DNA of 64,000 bases from Manduca sexta (GCF_014839805.1 NC_051126.1:9990609-10054608), one strand, 5' to 3'; positions 36,361 through 48,858 are shown, numbered from the stretch's first letter. Notes: generated by a model not told the origin, from the letters alone. A program made the numbers and translations.

Positions 36361-38749
36361 ACCGGTATTGACTTGTTTATATTCGTTTTTATTTTCGTCA
36401 TTGTCGCGCCTTGATTAGCTTGTTTTTAGGATTAATAAAGTTTGTTACGACCGGTGTGTTGCATTTGTATATATCTATCTGGATTATTTTCATATTGTGT
36501 CCCTGTTTACTGATGAAGATATTTAATGCTTTTTGGTTTTACTTACTATAATAAAAGCTTTGTTTTAGTTTATTTTAGTTTGGAAAATAAAAATAATTAT
36601 TTTCTATCAAAAAAACTTTGTGATAATACTCAAAACGCGCCCCAATAATACAGTTACAAAAACAATTCCCACACAAATTCCGATAATTTCAACACCATAA
36701 GAAATCACCGCTTATTGTCACCACCCTAGAATTAAACCAACAAATTCATTCGGAATTCTGACAATAGCATTTGGTGCACAATTGCCGTCTCTCCCCTAAC
36801 TTAAGACTCGGTGTAAATAAGAATCCCCCATCGATTCGGCAATACATTGACTTCTATTTACTGTCATTTTCCCCGCTTTCCCATATTCGAGGTTTTCCGT
36901 GCGCTCGCAAAATATTTGACTACTGTGGCGCTTTAAGCGGTTTATGATATCTTTTTTTTACATTTAGTATTATAATTATATATTTTTTATGTTTCTAAGA
37001 CTTTAAAAACTGTTATCCTACATTTAGCGCATCCTAATAACTAACAGAAAATTCTTTAGCGACTTGTCAACTTTCTCTGGACCAGCGTGGCAAAGAAGAT
37101 TGAATTATGTCATAATTTATTTCCGACGTGAGGCAATTTTTTGTAAAATTTTTAGTACAAATTCTCCCTGCCTGCAATGGAAAATGTAGTACAATCCAAA
37201 CAAATAGTGAATTATAGAAAACAAATAAATACAACTTTACAATAAAGAATGCTTCGATCGTTTTCCGGATACAAAGAAATGCTTGAAGCGCTGTATTGGA
37301 AAGGTGTACTTCCCGTTTCATGTCTTTATAAATTGATATAGGAACTCTCGCTGGTGTGATAGAGATAGGTATAAATTTCACACGCCCTACTGTCTTGCCA
37401 GCTCAGCATTATTCACGTAGGGTTGTCATTTCCTAATACAGAATAATGATACTCTATTTGAGATTGTATATATATTTTTTTCTGTCAACGATCTTTGGTT
37501 CGTTTGTTTGATTTGTAGGAAAATATTTGAATAGTGCAATAAAAATAACTGAAAAACATTTTTGACTTCACAAACTAATTATGGCATTGCATGCACTGAA
37601 AGTGGGTTGTCTATTTCAGCCAGTTCCACAACGATGATTTGTATCTCATTAAGTTAATAATAATAATAAAGATACATAAACGATTTTAAAATATTAAATT
37701 CTTTTAAAAATACGATATAAATATCGTTATCATTTATGTTTTACTGTACAAATATTTTAATAAGATTGGTGATACTAAAGGAGTTCAAGTTAAAAAGTAC
37801 AACTTGACGCATCTCATTATTAACTAATTACAATAAAGCGTTCCACATAATGCAAATCTTATGTGAGAGTGCGAATATTATTCATGAGCGAAATAATTCA
37901 CCGCCCCGGGAACAGCCCTGCGTAGTGTGTCTATCTTTTACCGCTAAGCCTACGGCGTCGGGGCTCATGTCTGACGCGAAACAACGACACACCCTCACAC
38001 AAGAGAGCAAGGGACAGGAAGACACTTCTTAAATTTTATATTCTATCCGCATTTTGTCGCCTAAGCGTTCCATTTAGTGTACCATATTTAAACCGAGCGC
38101 CATTCTTTTTTCTTGCCAACCGAGCGGGGAATGTAAGGCGATTTTCTATGTTTTTTACTTTGAGGGTTGCCTACGTCGGATGTGTGCGGAATACTGATGT
38201 GTGCGTGCGACCGCCGACGCCCTGTTAGGCAATGAAATTGGCATATAAATGTAAATTTTATGCTATGAATTTTAAAATGAAGTCGATACTTCCTCGCTCG
38301 CGGCGTGCCGTCGTTCTCGTAAGTTTACGTCGGCCGGGGATGAAATTAGATTAGTACGTGTCACTTTTGGTAAAGTATGGGCTTTTAACGGCTTGAGTGG
38401 GACCCTCGCGTAATTTAAAACCGCGATTGTTGTCGCCATTTCAAACCTACACAGCCCATATACGGCGATAAAGAATATTATAACACCTACGCAATATGAA
38501 TTTGTTATAGATTCATTCGTTTCACTAATCAACGGTAATAAATCTATTCTTGTTATAAAGAACAACATAATATATTAACTTACAAACTCTTTGTAGACAC
38601 GTGTAACGTTAACACTGACAAGTTAAACCCTCAAATAAAAAGGCAAGTCGATATTCCGAAATCCCTTTTAGGAAAATCAAACGAGAGAAAACAGAAATGT
38701 AAGGAAGAGGAAAAAAATCCACTTTACAGACGCAAACAACTCACTTTAA

Positions 38750-38990
38750 GTTTATTGAGCTGTAATCGAATTGTGACGTCCCTACGAGCCGCGGCGCTCG
38801 AGGTCGGCGCGGCGGGATCTCTATCCGTCCTTATCTGACCCGCCCATTTAAATCTATGCTATTCAATCGTGCCGTCTCGCTCACGTCTCAGGGGTGCCGG
38901 CGAGATTGCAATCTTTTGATTTATACCAACTATTAGGAGTGGTGCGGGATTGTCCGTCTCTCGGAGGAGATGCGCCGATAAATGTACCAG
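38750..38990. promoter_or_regulatory. GC-rich intronic patch, candidate enhancer
   Basis: About 240 bp with CpG-rich runs (GAGCCGCGGCGCTCGAGG), a GATA-type CTTATCTG, a GTGACGTCC CRE-like site and several A/T-rich homeodomain cores, lying in AT-rich intron. No coding frame is supported. Homeobox introns often carry conserved enhancers, but conservation cannot be judged here. Confidence 0.25.
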
Positions 38991-41129
38991 ATACCATCCA
39001 CCTCAGTACTGATTATAGAAATAGATTTATTTATAGCTTGCGTATGAATGGCGTTTTATGAGAATGTATCTTGCTGAACATGTTTTCAATTATTGTAATG
39101 AAGAAATGCAGTAGGTGCCGGGTACAACTTGCGATCGTTGTAATGTTAATAGGGTAATTTGATCGGACGCAAAGATCTTCGGAGAGAGTTATATTATTTA
39201 TTTCATAGGACATGTTCTTACAATACATTGGGTTAATAGATTAATCGTTAGAATATTCTTTGTATTCATCCATTAGACTATTCCAACGTGTATGAAGCTC
39301 GCAATAAGATTTTTACGAAGATTCAATCTCTTATAAAACTTGCCTTATAAAATGACAGTAAATAATATTTGACCTAAGGAAAAATTGTAAATCTGCTCGG
39401 TCTCAACCTACCTATGTTACCTGTTGCCACTGGATTATATAAGTCCAATGACTTATCTGACCTTCTTATCTATAATTATATAGAAAATCGGCAATTATTT
39501 GTAATTGAAGTAAAGCCTTGCAATTACAAAGTCCATTATATAAAGGATACAAATACAAACCCAAATATACGCAAGTTTCCCTTATTTACTAGTTTTAAAT
39601 AAATACTTACAAAGCTTTTTATCTCTACAGTTCACCTATTCATACATTTTAAAAGTTTAATCGTAACAAATTTTGGAAAAGGTAAACAAAATCAATGGGC
39701 TGCGGTTGTCCCCAAAACGTTTCCCATTCAAAACTGTATTATCTCAAGTCAAACATTATTTGGACTTCAAAAGGTTGTATAAAAAGTTGTGGCGGCCGGC
39801 CCCGGGTCCCAAGTGGCCGCTTAGCCTCATAAGATCCGGGAAATATAAAGGAAAGCGTACCTCATTTATATTGAACGAGTACCTTATTTCTGCTTTTGCT
39901 TACATGAGTGTATGGATTTCAAGATCATTTATGGAAACAAGAAAAGTCATAGAAATATGCAAGAAACTAATCTTTATTTTATAAGATTTTTTCTTGTATG
40001 TAAACATTTTTTTTTTCATGATTTAATTAGATTTGCCCAATACTCCGAATAGAAATGTGAGTGATAACAAAATGAATTCAAAATATACCAATGGATGGAC
40101 GCTCGTTTTTGATATACAACCTTTCAATTAATGGTAAGTCTTAAGTAGAATTTTTGGTTATATAACATAGAAATTCAAAAATCTATAATTTACACATTTG
40201 GCAGATGTAAACTCAAAAGCTGCACAAACAATTTTATTATATATTTTATGAAGTTGAATTATACGTTTCTATTAATTAAATTATCATTTAATAATGACAT
40301 GGGTACTGTATAATTAATCATACATTTCTGTTCTTATGAAATATGTTTAGTCAATACTTAAACTAAATTATCGTGTTAACTACGGCCAATACAATATTTA
40401 AAGAAATTATAACGACTTAAATAATTCGACAAGGTGAAGCGCTTGGACGTTGGACACAATAATTACAGAGGGTCCACGGCTCGTAAACTGACGTTAGCAG
40501 GCAAAGGAATTAAGACGTTAAGCATAACACATTTCGGCCTTTCGTCACGTGCTAAATATAATTTAATAACTTGCCCGAATGACAAAGGATTTAATGTGTT
40601 GTATAAATATCACTGATGCGGATCGGCACGTGCCGTTATTTATTGATATATGTTTCCTGTGCCTTTCATGTTACAACCTCTTCAATGTTCAAACTAGTTT
40701 GGAGAATTTCATTTCTTTATTGACAGCCTGGAATTCACTACGTTACGCTATGATTGGTTTAGTGCTATTAAAAATATAGACACGACTTTATATTTTTTAT
40801 TGTACAAGTAGTCCATGTGTTTGTGTTCTTGTTATTTTATTTATATCAATCCGATATTAAAAGTTAAGTATGCAATGATAATAGTTTTTTTATTATACGA
40901 TTTGGCTCGTCATTACAAGTTGAAAGATTATGGTAGAAAAGAAAACTAATTTAGTTCTCTTAGTCTATATAATAATCTGTACTATGCACTCTGTTCTTTT
41001 AAAAGGAAAAAATTGTTACACGATACACTAGCTCTATTATTTTCGATCTGGGACAAATACCATTTTAATACACAGCTAATGGGTACGTTCCTTTTTACGA
41101 TGATCTAATTTGTAGTATGTAATATCAGA

Positions 41130-41300
41130 TATATACACACTTACGCCTTTTATCTCCGAAGGAGTAGGCAGAGGCACAACTGGTGCAGCCACGTTTCGGA
41201 CACACATTCTAAACTCTGGGCTGATATTCAGTAAAAAATCCCAATATCACTTTCTCCAACACGAGTATTCATCCCTGGACCTCAGCATGCATTACTATCA
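41130..41300 (-). mobile_element. degenerate SINE next to the unc-4 homeobox exon
   Basis: The body of the 8636 SINE family is recognisable in reverse, with blocks ACGCCTTTTATCTCCGAAGG, GGCAGAGGCACAACT and CTGGGCTGATATTCAG on the plus strand. The tRNA-like head is broken near 41290. It ends only about 50 bp from the 5' splice site at 41351. Confidence 0.7.
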
Positions 41301-41351
41301 GATATATTTTTGATAAATAAGTATATATATTATTAAGTATATAATACTTAC

Positions 41352-41524
41352 AGCAACTCTACTTTCTTTGAGGTCGAGCCTCATCGCCAGCGCTTCTCTC
41401 ATGAACACATCGGGGTAGTGTGAGGCCAGGAACGCCCTCTCCAGCTCCTCAAGCTGCCAGGAGTTGAAGTTGGTCCGTGACCGCCTCCGCTTGCCACTGT
41501 CTCCGTCATCATCACCAACACCAC
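41352..41524 (-). CDS. unc-4: Unc-4 homeodomain exon (N-terminal part of homeodomain)
   Basis: This internal exon encodes an acidic lead-in (G-rich and D-rich, GDDDGDSGK) and then homeodomain residues 1-46, starting [20 protein letters not shown] and ending [11 protein letters not shown]8, L16 and F20 of the homeodomain core are present. The donor is GCT|gtaagt at 41351. The acceptor is ttctaag at 41525-41526, and an in-frame TAA sits directly upstream, which confirms that reading must come from a spliced exon. The exon begins in phase 1, with two bases of a split codon, so another coding exon lies upstream. The exon ends between homeodomain positions 46 and 47, a splice position typical of paired-class homeobox genes. 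The wording of helices 1 and 2 ([18 protein letters not shown]) is specific to the Unc-4/UNCX family. Confidence 0.95.
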
Positions 41525-44017
41525 CTTAGAATAAGAATATTTTTATAATATTTTGGAAGTAAGATAGCGGCAACCATAACTAATATTTGTAGTAGCTAAT
41601 TAAAAGATTAATACGAAGAGAAAATCTTTGTACCCCTTAAACACGTCGAGCACACGGATTAGTGTAAGATTTCTCACAATTAATGTTCATATAGAGAATG
41701 AGTAAAGAAAAATTTAAATTATGTATAATATGTGCTAGAAATATATTAAATTTAAAGGTCAAATTTCGGCCTCTGTATGACCACTATTCCATGATTTTAT
41801 GATTTTGTAGTTTAGAAAGTTACACAGGCCAATAATAATACCAGCCTTATAATAAAAAGTCCTGCTAGACCGTCTCTACAATTCAGAGGCGTCAAGTATT
41901 ATGGCCGCCATACTAGAAATTTCATTATCTACTTCAAGTTATTCTTGTTTTAGGTTATAAATAACCAGTAAATTATACCGGGCAACTATGAGTAATAGAT
42001 ATTTTCTAAATTAAATGGTACTTTATCTGGCACTATTAACAGGAGTCCATAAATCGTCTCTGAGAAGAGGCTGTGACGCAATACGACCATCATTAATTCC
42101 TAACTACATTAATGACGATAACATAATACGAAAATTAATAACGTTGTCATAAAAAACTAAATTAATAAAATTGTAGCATTCCAATCACCGAGCGGTCGGA
42201 ATTAAATAAGACATAACCATAAAAGACACCGGGCAGCTAACAAAATTCATTTAGACAATTCCTTCGCAGTTAAAACAAAGCCGCGACCAGGGGCTCATAA
42301 AAAAGAGATAATCTCCGACAAAGCGTCAGAACAAGTTTTTGAAAATAGAATATAATTTCTAATTTTCTCTCGGTGATTTTAATTAAAAATGGTCCCGGGA
42401 GAGCGAGATGGTTGCACCGAACCGCCGTTGGGGTTGGAAAGGGACGGCTATAAATTACCCGCTCGGTCCTCGGAGGAGCTAAATAAATTAGAAGTGATTA
42501 AGAGGTACGCGCTTCTGTTTTGTGCGGAGCGTATCTTTGTGACTTTTATTGTATGGCGAATGATAATGTTTAATCGAAAAGAAACATACAAGCCAGTAGC
42601 CACTATGTTGTTTTAATCGAAATATAACTGTCATTTATTTCTTTACTGTTCAAATGCCACTTTTAAATTAACAAGTAACTTCTCGTAAATCGTAACTCAA
42701 ATATTAGTATTCAGACAGCAAATCAAGCGAATACGACTTTCGATTCTAAATAATTTGCCTCTATTTGGATTCAATTAATTTGTAAATCACTCTTAGTAAA
42801 AGTTTTCTTGTTATCATGGGCGATACGTTACGCTGTCGCCTTAAGAGAAAAGGCTAAATTACTGGCGAAGGAGCGAGATGGCAATATGAAGCCGATAGCA
42901 TGTGTGAGAGAGACGTATTGCAGTTATTGTATTAAAACAAACGACCGCCTTGGGCACGCAGACAACAGTTTTGGCGCGCTTTAATTTAGTCTGTTCAATG
43001 TTTTAATGTCACCGGGGTGGGGGGAAGGGGGATCCTGTGGCGGTCGGGGAGGACTTACTAAGTATCTATTTGAGGGCTGTGGAACGATGTTAATAAATTC
43101 GTACAGTTAATAATTCCTACTTTGTTTTGCTTATTGATGGAGATTTTTATTTCCACATAACGTTTGTCATTTTCGAAATTATAATTGATACATATTCGTG
43201 CTTTTTTGCCATTGTACCCTATTGAATAACGTTTAAGTGTTTAAGTGTAAATTTGAATGAGAGCTACTGATTAAGCTAATTAGATCGTAAGTTATCGCAG
43301 ACAAATCACTGAATGTAATTCAAATTGATCAATATTGCTTTAGACGTTATCATATAGTTGAACCAAAACATAATGTTGAATATATTTAGGGGAAGGATTA
43401 AGATATTTAAAAATTATAAATTCATTGACATGACTAACTTGTGCGCTACAGAAATACGGAAAAGAGGTATTGGCCGCACAGTCGCTTTGTCTCTTTCTAC
43501 AGAGTAGTCAATTTTGAAGCCATTCAATTCCCTGTGTTGCCAACTTTAGATCTTGTTTACTCTATAACCGATAAAAATATAATATCAAGCAAACTTTTAT
43601 CATTTTAGTTGCCTAAGGTGCTATTAATGCCCACGGGAATATTTTCACAACAAGGCATATTTCTAAATTCACTTACAAATATTTTTATTTTATTCATAGA
43701 AGCGGTATCTAATGGCGACATCGCCGAATTAAATGTTTCTATTCAATAACTGCCGTTATTTGTGATGCCTTTTATTTTTCTATTACGTGAACTGTAGGGG
43801 AACGCTATGAGAGCACTTTTCATAGCGAATTGTATATAATTTATGAGTTGTATTAGCCGAGATGTTATCTTTATTAGAGTATTGTCTGATTGCTTTTTCA
43901 CGAGCTGCGTTGTGCATTGTGTCTATTGACAATTTGTTTGTATTTGGGCTCGGAATATTATAGAAAACTAAAACTTACTAAACTAAAAATCTTGAGGATT
44001 GTTTGCAAATATATTTT

Positions 44018-44137
44018 GTTGTTTACGTTAATTTCTATTGCATAAATAATAATATTATTTTTTATAAAACTGAGATTGTTGTCTACGTTAATTTCTACTA
44101 CATAAATAATAATATTATTTTTTATAAATCTGACTTC
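44018..44137. repeat. two-copy tandem duplication, 60-bp unit
   Basis: Units at 44018-44077 and 44078-44137 differ at only a few positions. Anchors are TACGTTAATTTCTA and CATAAATAATAATATTATTT. This makes the internal repeat of the open frame at 43958-44230, which I do not regard as a gene. Confidence 0.85.
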
Positions 44138-44654
44138 ACGAAAATTCATGATCGTTGGTTTATGAATTTTCATTGAGTAAGATTCATATAGCATATCAGA
44201 TGCTAAGAATTCAAAAAAATCAAGATACAATGGTCCTACAAAACTTAAAGCCAGGATAATACCTACATTAATTATACGTTTTTAGCATCTGTTTATCTAC
44301 CCAGCTTGCCTCGAAGGCTCTCAATAGCCAGCGCAAAATCGAGTTCCAAGATTAGAAGAGACCGTAATCGAAACTTCGTCGATGAATATTATTACAGTAA
44401 TATCTCTTGGAATATTATAAATTACTAAAATTATAATAAAATCCTAATTTAATACAAGGTTGGTAATGAAATAGCCTGTTAATGAGATGCATATTGATTT
44501 AAACTGTTTTGGAACGAGTTCGTTGCCTAAATAAATTTTTAATAATCAATAAACTTAGACACGCACAAATCGTGGTATTTTTGGTGTTAATTTGAGTGTG
44601 GACGTTATTATACTGGGTTTTTCTACGTGTTATGTTTCAAATTTATAATAAAGA

Positions 44655-44770
44655 CTAGCTCTTGCTCGCGGTTTTGCACGCTAGTGTCCGTTTAAGGATA
44701 AAAATAGCTTGAATAAATCAATAATGTTATAGGTTCTTTTAAGAGAATCTTCAGAATTATAGCTCTAGTT
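44655..44770 (-). mobile_element. Helitron-like 3' end, degenerate
   Basis: Reverse orientation. CTAG at 44655-44658 follows A on the plus strand and adjoins CTCTTGCTCGCGG, the decayed terminal hairpin. Further in there is TTAAGGATAAAAATAGC and related body sequence. The 5' terminus is not visible. Confidence 0.45.
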
Positions 44771-47231
44771 TCGAATATCAAGAATCACAACCATATCATA
44801 TATTAGTTTTTAAGAAGGAAACTAATTTACTGAATATTAACAAAATATATAAATTGTATAGAAAAAGTGTAACTACTAATACAATGCATAAAATGTACAG
44901 AAGGCAAACTCTATCTAATAAATAATAATATACAATAAATTAGGCAGTATTACACGTATTCAGCCAACCAGCTCACAATATTGAGCCATTTTGTAACATA
45001 ATGTGTTAGTTGACCAATTAAGTATAAGGCGCTCGCTTTCGTGTGTTGACTTGTCAGAAAATGGTCATGTCATTACGTCAATGGCGTCTAAAACAGAGCA
45101 TTTACCAAATTATTATTAATTTACAATCTCGGCTGTAGCTTTAAACGATCAGTAAAATGTTTAGTGTTCGTATTAAAATTTAATGTCATTTCTCACTTAA
45201 TAAAGGTCTAGTGTTATTAATTTATGATTTATTTTATACTTGTTGAACTATTAAGATACTGACGTTACTCAAGTTATTACGTTTTTATCAAAAGCCTTTG
45301 CGAGCAATAAAAACAACTGATACAATTTGTCAGAAGTGTTCAACGTACGTAGAACTTTGTAGGTAATGAAAACATAATTATAGTGACGGCACAAACGGAT
45401 TGATAACTTTATCTCTCATAATGAAGAGCGAAAAGGCAAATAAAAGTTATTGTATATGCTTCTTAATAAATATTTTATTGCGAAGTTGAGTGGTTATTAC
45501 TATATTTAGATAAGTAAATACATTTGTAATATAAAAAAATGTTGAAGGCGTATACCATACTTTTAATATTATAAGAATACTGCTAAGTGTACCTTCTTGA
45601 GAATCTCTTTTATGTGCAAACACTAAAGGCAATAAAATTTGCAGCAAGCAATCAAAATACTGGATGCATTGCTTTATAATTTCATTATTCTGCGAATCAA
45701 TTGATCGGTCATCGTGGGCCGGACTCGGGTGTAAAATTTGCTAAAATTTACCAGTAATAAGGTTCCGTTGAAACAACCTAACAGCACTGCGTACTTATAT
45801 CGCACTGACGTATAATTTTGTCCTTATAACAGTTCACACTATGGGTCTGCACTGGCCAATGTTTCTTGGTAAATAAGAATGTAATTCGCAAAATGGAGTA
45901 ATTGCAAAATAAACAATATGGAGGGTGTCGCGATTCGACTCGGCCGAATTGTTACTTTGTCATCATTTTGTTTTCATACATATATTATGTTAGCACTCTG
46001 ATTGCTATACTACATATAATTTGAACAAATTGCCGCTAGTTATCCTATCCAGTTAAATAACTTGGTTTATTATTTGAACAAATATGTTAACAATGTGAGT
46101 CACATTGTTTGGCCTTTTCAACGGTAAATAATTCTAATTTTTACCGTCGTGAAAGATGGATGAACATCCATGCTACTCTTTCTTCGTAGCTACTTATATA
46201 AAGTGAAAAATGATGATGGATGCATAATTAACGATAAATCTTAATTACAAAAATGTAAACCGTAGCCTATGAATCGCGTCGTAATTATTTTATATGGAAA
46301 ATAAACATAATCAGGGTACAGTTAAGTTTAGTGCGTCGTGTTCCCATAGCCCCGAGTGGCGAGCGCGCTCCACGGTCACTGTAATTTGCCTTCGATCCCG
46401 AGAAATTAATTTCCGAAATCACCGGCAGTAATAAAGTTATAATTTTTAACCAAAATAGGTACCTGCCCGTGTGGACAGCCGCGTCCTGCAGGGGCGAAAT
46501 CGGAACTTAATTTATTCCACATGGCGCCATTTTTATGCAAACACATTTTTTGCTTAAGTCTATAAATACATCAGACTGATAAATTATTATGTGACTAAAT
46601 TATAGGTATTTATATATTTCAATAATTAAGCTAAACATTTGCAGCCGGCGCAGATGTCGCACAACTACGATCATTATATAAGAGTCGACACTAGAACAAC
46701 TCTAATCCCCGCCTATCTCGCGCTTAAAACCGGTACCAATCAAATTTTAATAATAAAAAACTAACGGTGTAAATTGGTATATAAATTTCATAATAACGAT
46801 AATTATAATCAATTAATCATGTCGGTGTCGGCAGTGCGGCCCTGTGCGTCTCGATGAAGACATTGCTTCGAAAAGTGGCTTCATTAAGCGGGCCGCGGAG
46901 TGAGCGGTTCTGCGAAGCGCGTATTCCGACCGGTCTAATTGAATTTGTATACGATATCGCTCTCTACTACACTTTGTACAACATTGTTAATTGCATGAAC
47001 TTAGCAGCTTTTTCAGCGGATGTTGCGATTTGATGCGTTTCAATAGTGCACCGTCTTTGATGGTCGTGCGAGGAAATGCGAATTACAAGCTTGATGATTT
47101 CATGCAAGTAAGGTGTAGCATGAAGCAGATTTATTTATAATTTTTGTATTCGCAAAAATACACTTACACAGCACTTTGGAGCTTTGAAAAGGATTACTAA
47201 GCTCATCTATACTATTATATAAAGCTGAAGA

Positions 47232-47264
47232 GTTTGTTTGTTTGTTTGTTTGTTTGTTTGTTTG
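47232..47264 (+). repeat. (GTTT)8 microsatellite
   Basis: 33 bp of GTTT repeats near the Helitron 5' end, directly before the minisatellite. Confidence 0.95.
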
Positions 47265-47270
47265 AACGCG

Positions 47271-48009
47271 CTAATCTCAGGAACTACCGGTCCAAATTGA
47301 AAAATTCTTTTTGCGTTGGATAGCCCTATGTTCGTGGAGTGCTATAGGCTATATATCATCACGCTATACCCAATAGGAGCGGAGCAGTAATGCCTAATCT
47401 CAGGAACTACCGGTCCGAACTAAAAAAATCTTTTTGCGTTGGATAGCCCTTTGTTCGTGAAGTGCTATAGGCTATATATCATCACGCTATACCCAGTAGG
47501 AGCGGAGCAGTAATGGCTAATCTCAAAAACTACCGGTCCAAACTGAAAAAATCTTTTTGCGTTGGATAGCCTTTTGTTCGTGGAGTGCTATAGGCTATAT
47601 ATCATCACGCTATACCCAATAGGAGCAGAGCAGTAATGGATAATCTCAGGAACTACCGGTTCGAACTAAAAAAATCATTTTGTATTGGATAGCCCTTTGT
47701 TCGTGAAGTGCTATAGGCTATACATCATCACGCTATGACCAATAGGAGCAGAGCAGTAATGGCTAATCTCAGAAACTAGGAGTTTGAACTGAATAATTCT
47801 TTTTGTTTTGGATAGCCCTTTATTCCTGGAATGCTATAGGCTATATATATCATCACGCTATGCCCAATAGGAGCGGAGCAGTAACCGCTAATCTCAGGAA
47901 CTACCGGTTCGAACTGAAAAAATATTTTTGTGTTGGATAGCCCTTTGTTCCTGGAGTGCTATAGGTTATATATCGTCACGCTATGACCAATAGGAGCGGA
48001 GCAATAATG
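47271..48009 (+). repeat. six-copy minisatellite, 123-bp unit
   Basis: Units start at 47271, 47394, 47517, 47640, 47763 and 47888. Each opens with CTAATCTCAGGAACTACCGG or a variant and ends near AGGAGCGGAGCAGTAATG. Four offsets are 123 bp and one is 125 bp (an extra TA). Units differ by point changes, with alternating variants (GTGGAGTG against GTGAAGTG). The single unit is part of related short Helitrons, so the array grew inside this element. Confidence 0.93.
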
Positions 48010-48840
48010 AAACATGATGCAAAAACGGGGACAATTTATTAGTTTTGAGAGCTTCTGTTGCGTGCGCTGCGTAAACGGTTAAAGTTATGCAACAATAATG
48101 TATGACGGGATTGTTCCTCTTAAAACGTTCTACAAAAATATATCATAAAACAAAGTCCCCCGCTGCATCGGTCTGCCCGAACGTGTTAAACTCAAAAACT
48201 ACCCAACGTATTAGGATAAAATTTGGTATGGAGACGGTTTGAGACCCTGGGAAGAACATAGGCTCCCGGGAAAATATATAGCGTGACTTTTATAACGGAA
48301 AATTTTAGCCCGAAAAACTTTATAACGCGGGCGGAGCCGCGGGCAAAAGCTAGTATATAATAACATTTAAATTATGATTTTTTAATATGGAATGGCAAAG
48401 TATTAAATATGATAATTATACTATAACCTACCGAATCCCAAACTAAGCTGTTAATGGCAAATCTATTCGCAAGTAGCGTGTATGCTTTCCAAACGGTAAG
48501 TCAAAGTTCAGACGATGGAATAGTTTTTTTAGCCATTCAGCATTTTTAATGTCAAAAGAACATCCTATGTATTCCTTAATATTGCCCAATGTTACATTAT
48601 TTTAAAGAGTTGACAATCTCAAAGTTAAAATTAAATCAACATTAATTAAAAATGATAATGTATCAGAGGTCATATAATAGTGCTTATTTTTATTCGATAA
48701 AAACAAGAAAAATCCAATTATCTATAGGTTTTCCTGTGTAATCATAGAAATGTTTTGGGGCTAATTACGAACTGGCATATTTAATTTGGGTTGGTTTATC
48801 TAACTATGCGCACATTATAGATTGGAGTATGTTTTGCTCA

Positions 48841-48858
48841 CCAAGATGGCGCCCTGGT
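48841..48858 (+). promoter_or_regulatory. CTCF/YY1-like site
   Basis: CCAAGATGGCGCCCTGG contains AGATGGCGCC, close to the insect CTCF core, and AAGATGGCG, close to YY1/Pho. This is a motif match only. Confidence 0.25.

Larger units (their letters stand above)
31991..41351 (-). other. unc-4: unc-4 homeodomain-splitting intron (phase 0)
   Basis: A 9,361-bp GT-AG intron at homeodomain position 46/47. It contains a degenerate SINE next to the donor (41130-41300), a truncated SINE head (32457-32577), a dispersed repeat (32190-32456), two short Helitrons (33847-33996 and 35051-35254) and a copy of a four-member repeat family (34270-34515). GC-rich single-copy-looking patches at 36230-36360 and 38750-38990 are candidate regulatory DNA. 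Open frames in it (for example 37067-37381 minus) have no recognisable domain. Confidence 0.88.
29453..41524 (-). other. unc-4: unc-4 gene, 3' part (three coding exons and two introns)
   Basis: This span covers the recognisable part of a paired-like homeobox transcription factor gene on the minus strand. Exons 41524-41352, 31990-31851 and 29969-29453 join to 830 nt, which gives 275 residues plus a partial first codon before TGA. The introns are 9,361 bp and 1,881 bp, and both use GT-AG. From family knowledge, Unc-4 proteins are nuclear repressors that specify motor-neuron identity and connectivity in nematodes and insects and act with Groucho-type corepressors. The homeodomain, the block after it and the C-terminal tail all resemble insect Unc-4 as I remember it. 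The N-terminal exon or exons are not identified, so the gene is longer than this span. Confidence 0.93.
47206..48353 (+). mobile_element. non-autonomous Helitron with internal minisatellite
   Basis: It begins TCTATACTATTATATAAAG directly after A and ends GCAAAAGCTAG directly before T. A CGCGG/CCGCG hairpin sits about a dozen bases before the end. These are the hallmarks of a Helitron inserted at A|T. At 1,148 bp it has no Rep/helicase coding and so must rely on an autonomous relative. Inside are a (GTTT)8 run, six 123-bp units, a segment with AAACGGTTAAAGTTATGC, and a 3' part that resembles the short Helitrons at 31536 and 35051. Confidence 0.85.

Noticed and set aside
37067..37381. 104-codon minus-strand open frame in the unc-4 intron
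   Set aside because: No recognisable domain, ordinary AT-rich codon make-up and no splice or promoter context. Chance frames of this size are expected in 64 kb.
43958..44230. Repeat-containing 90-codon minus-strand protein
   Set aside because: The internal repeat is due to a 60-bp tandem duplication of AT-rich DNA, and the translation is low-complexity.
46463..46522. Minus-strand ATG frame (MWNKLSSDFAPAG...) ending at a gtacct donor, as the missing unc-4 first exon
   Set aside because: It ends in phase 0 but the homeobox exon needs a partner leaving one base. The residues show no likeness to Unc-4 N-termini.
47271..48009. CRISPR-like array of regular repeats
   Set aside because: The units are contiguous with no unique spacers, lie inside a Helitron, and the genome is eukaryotic.
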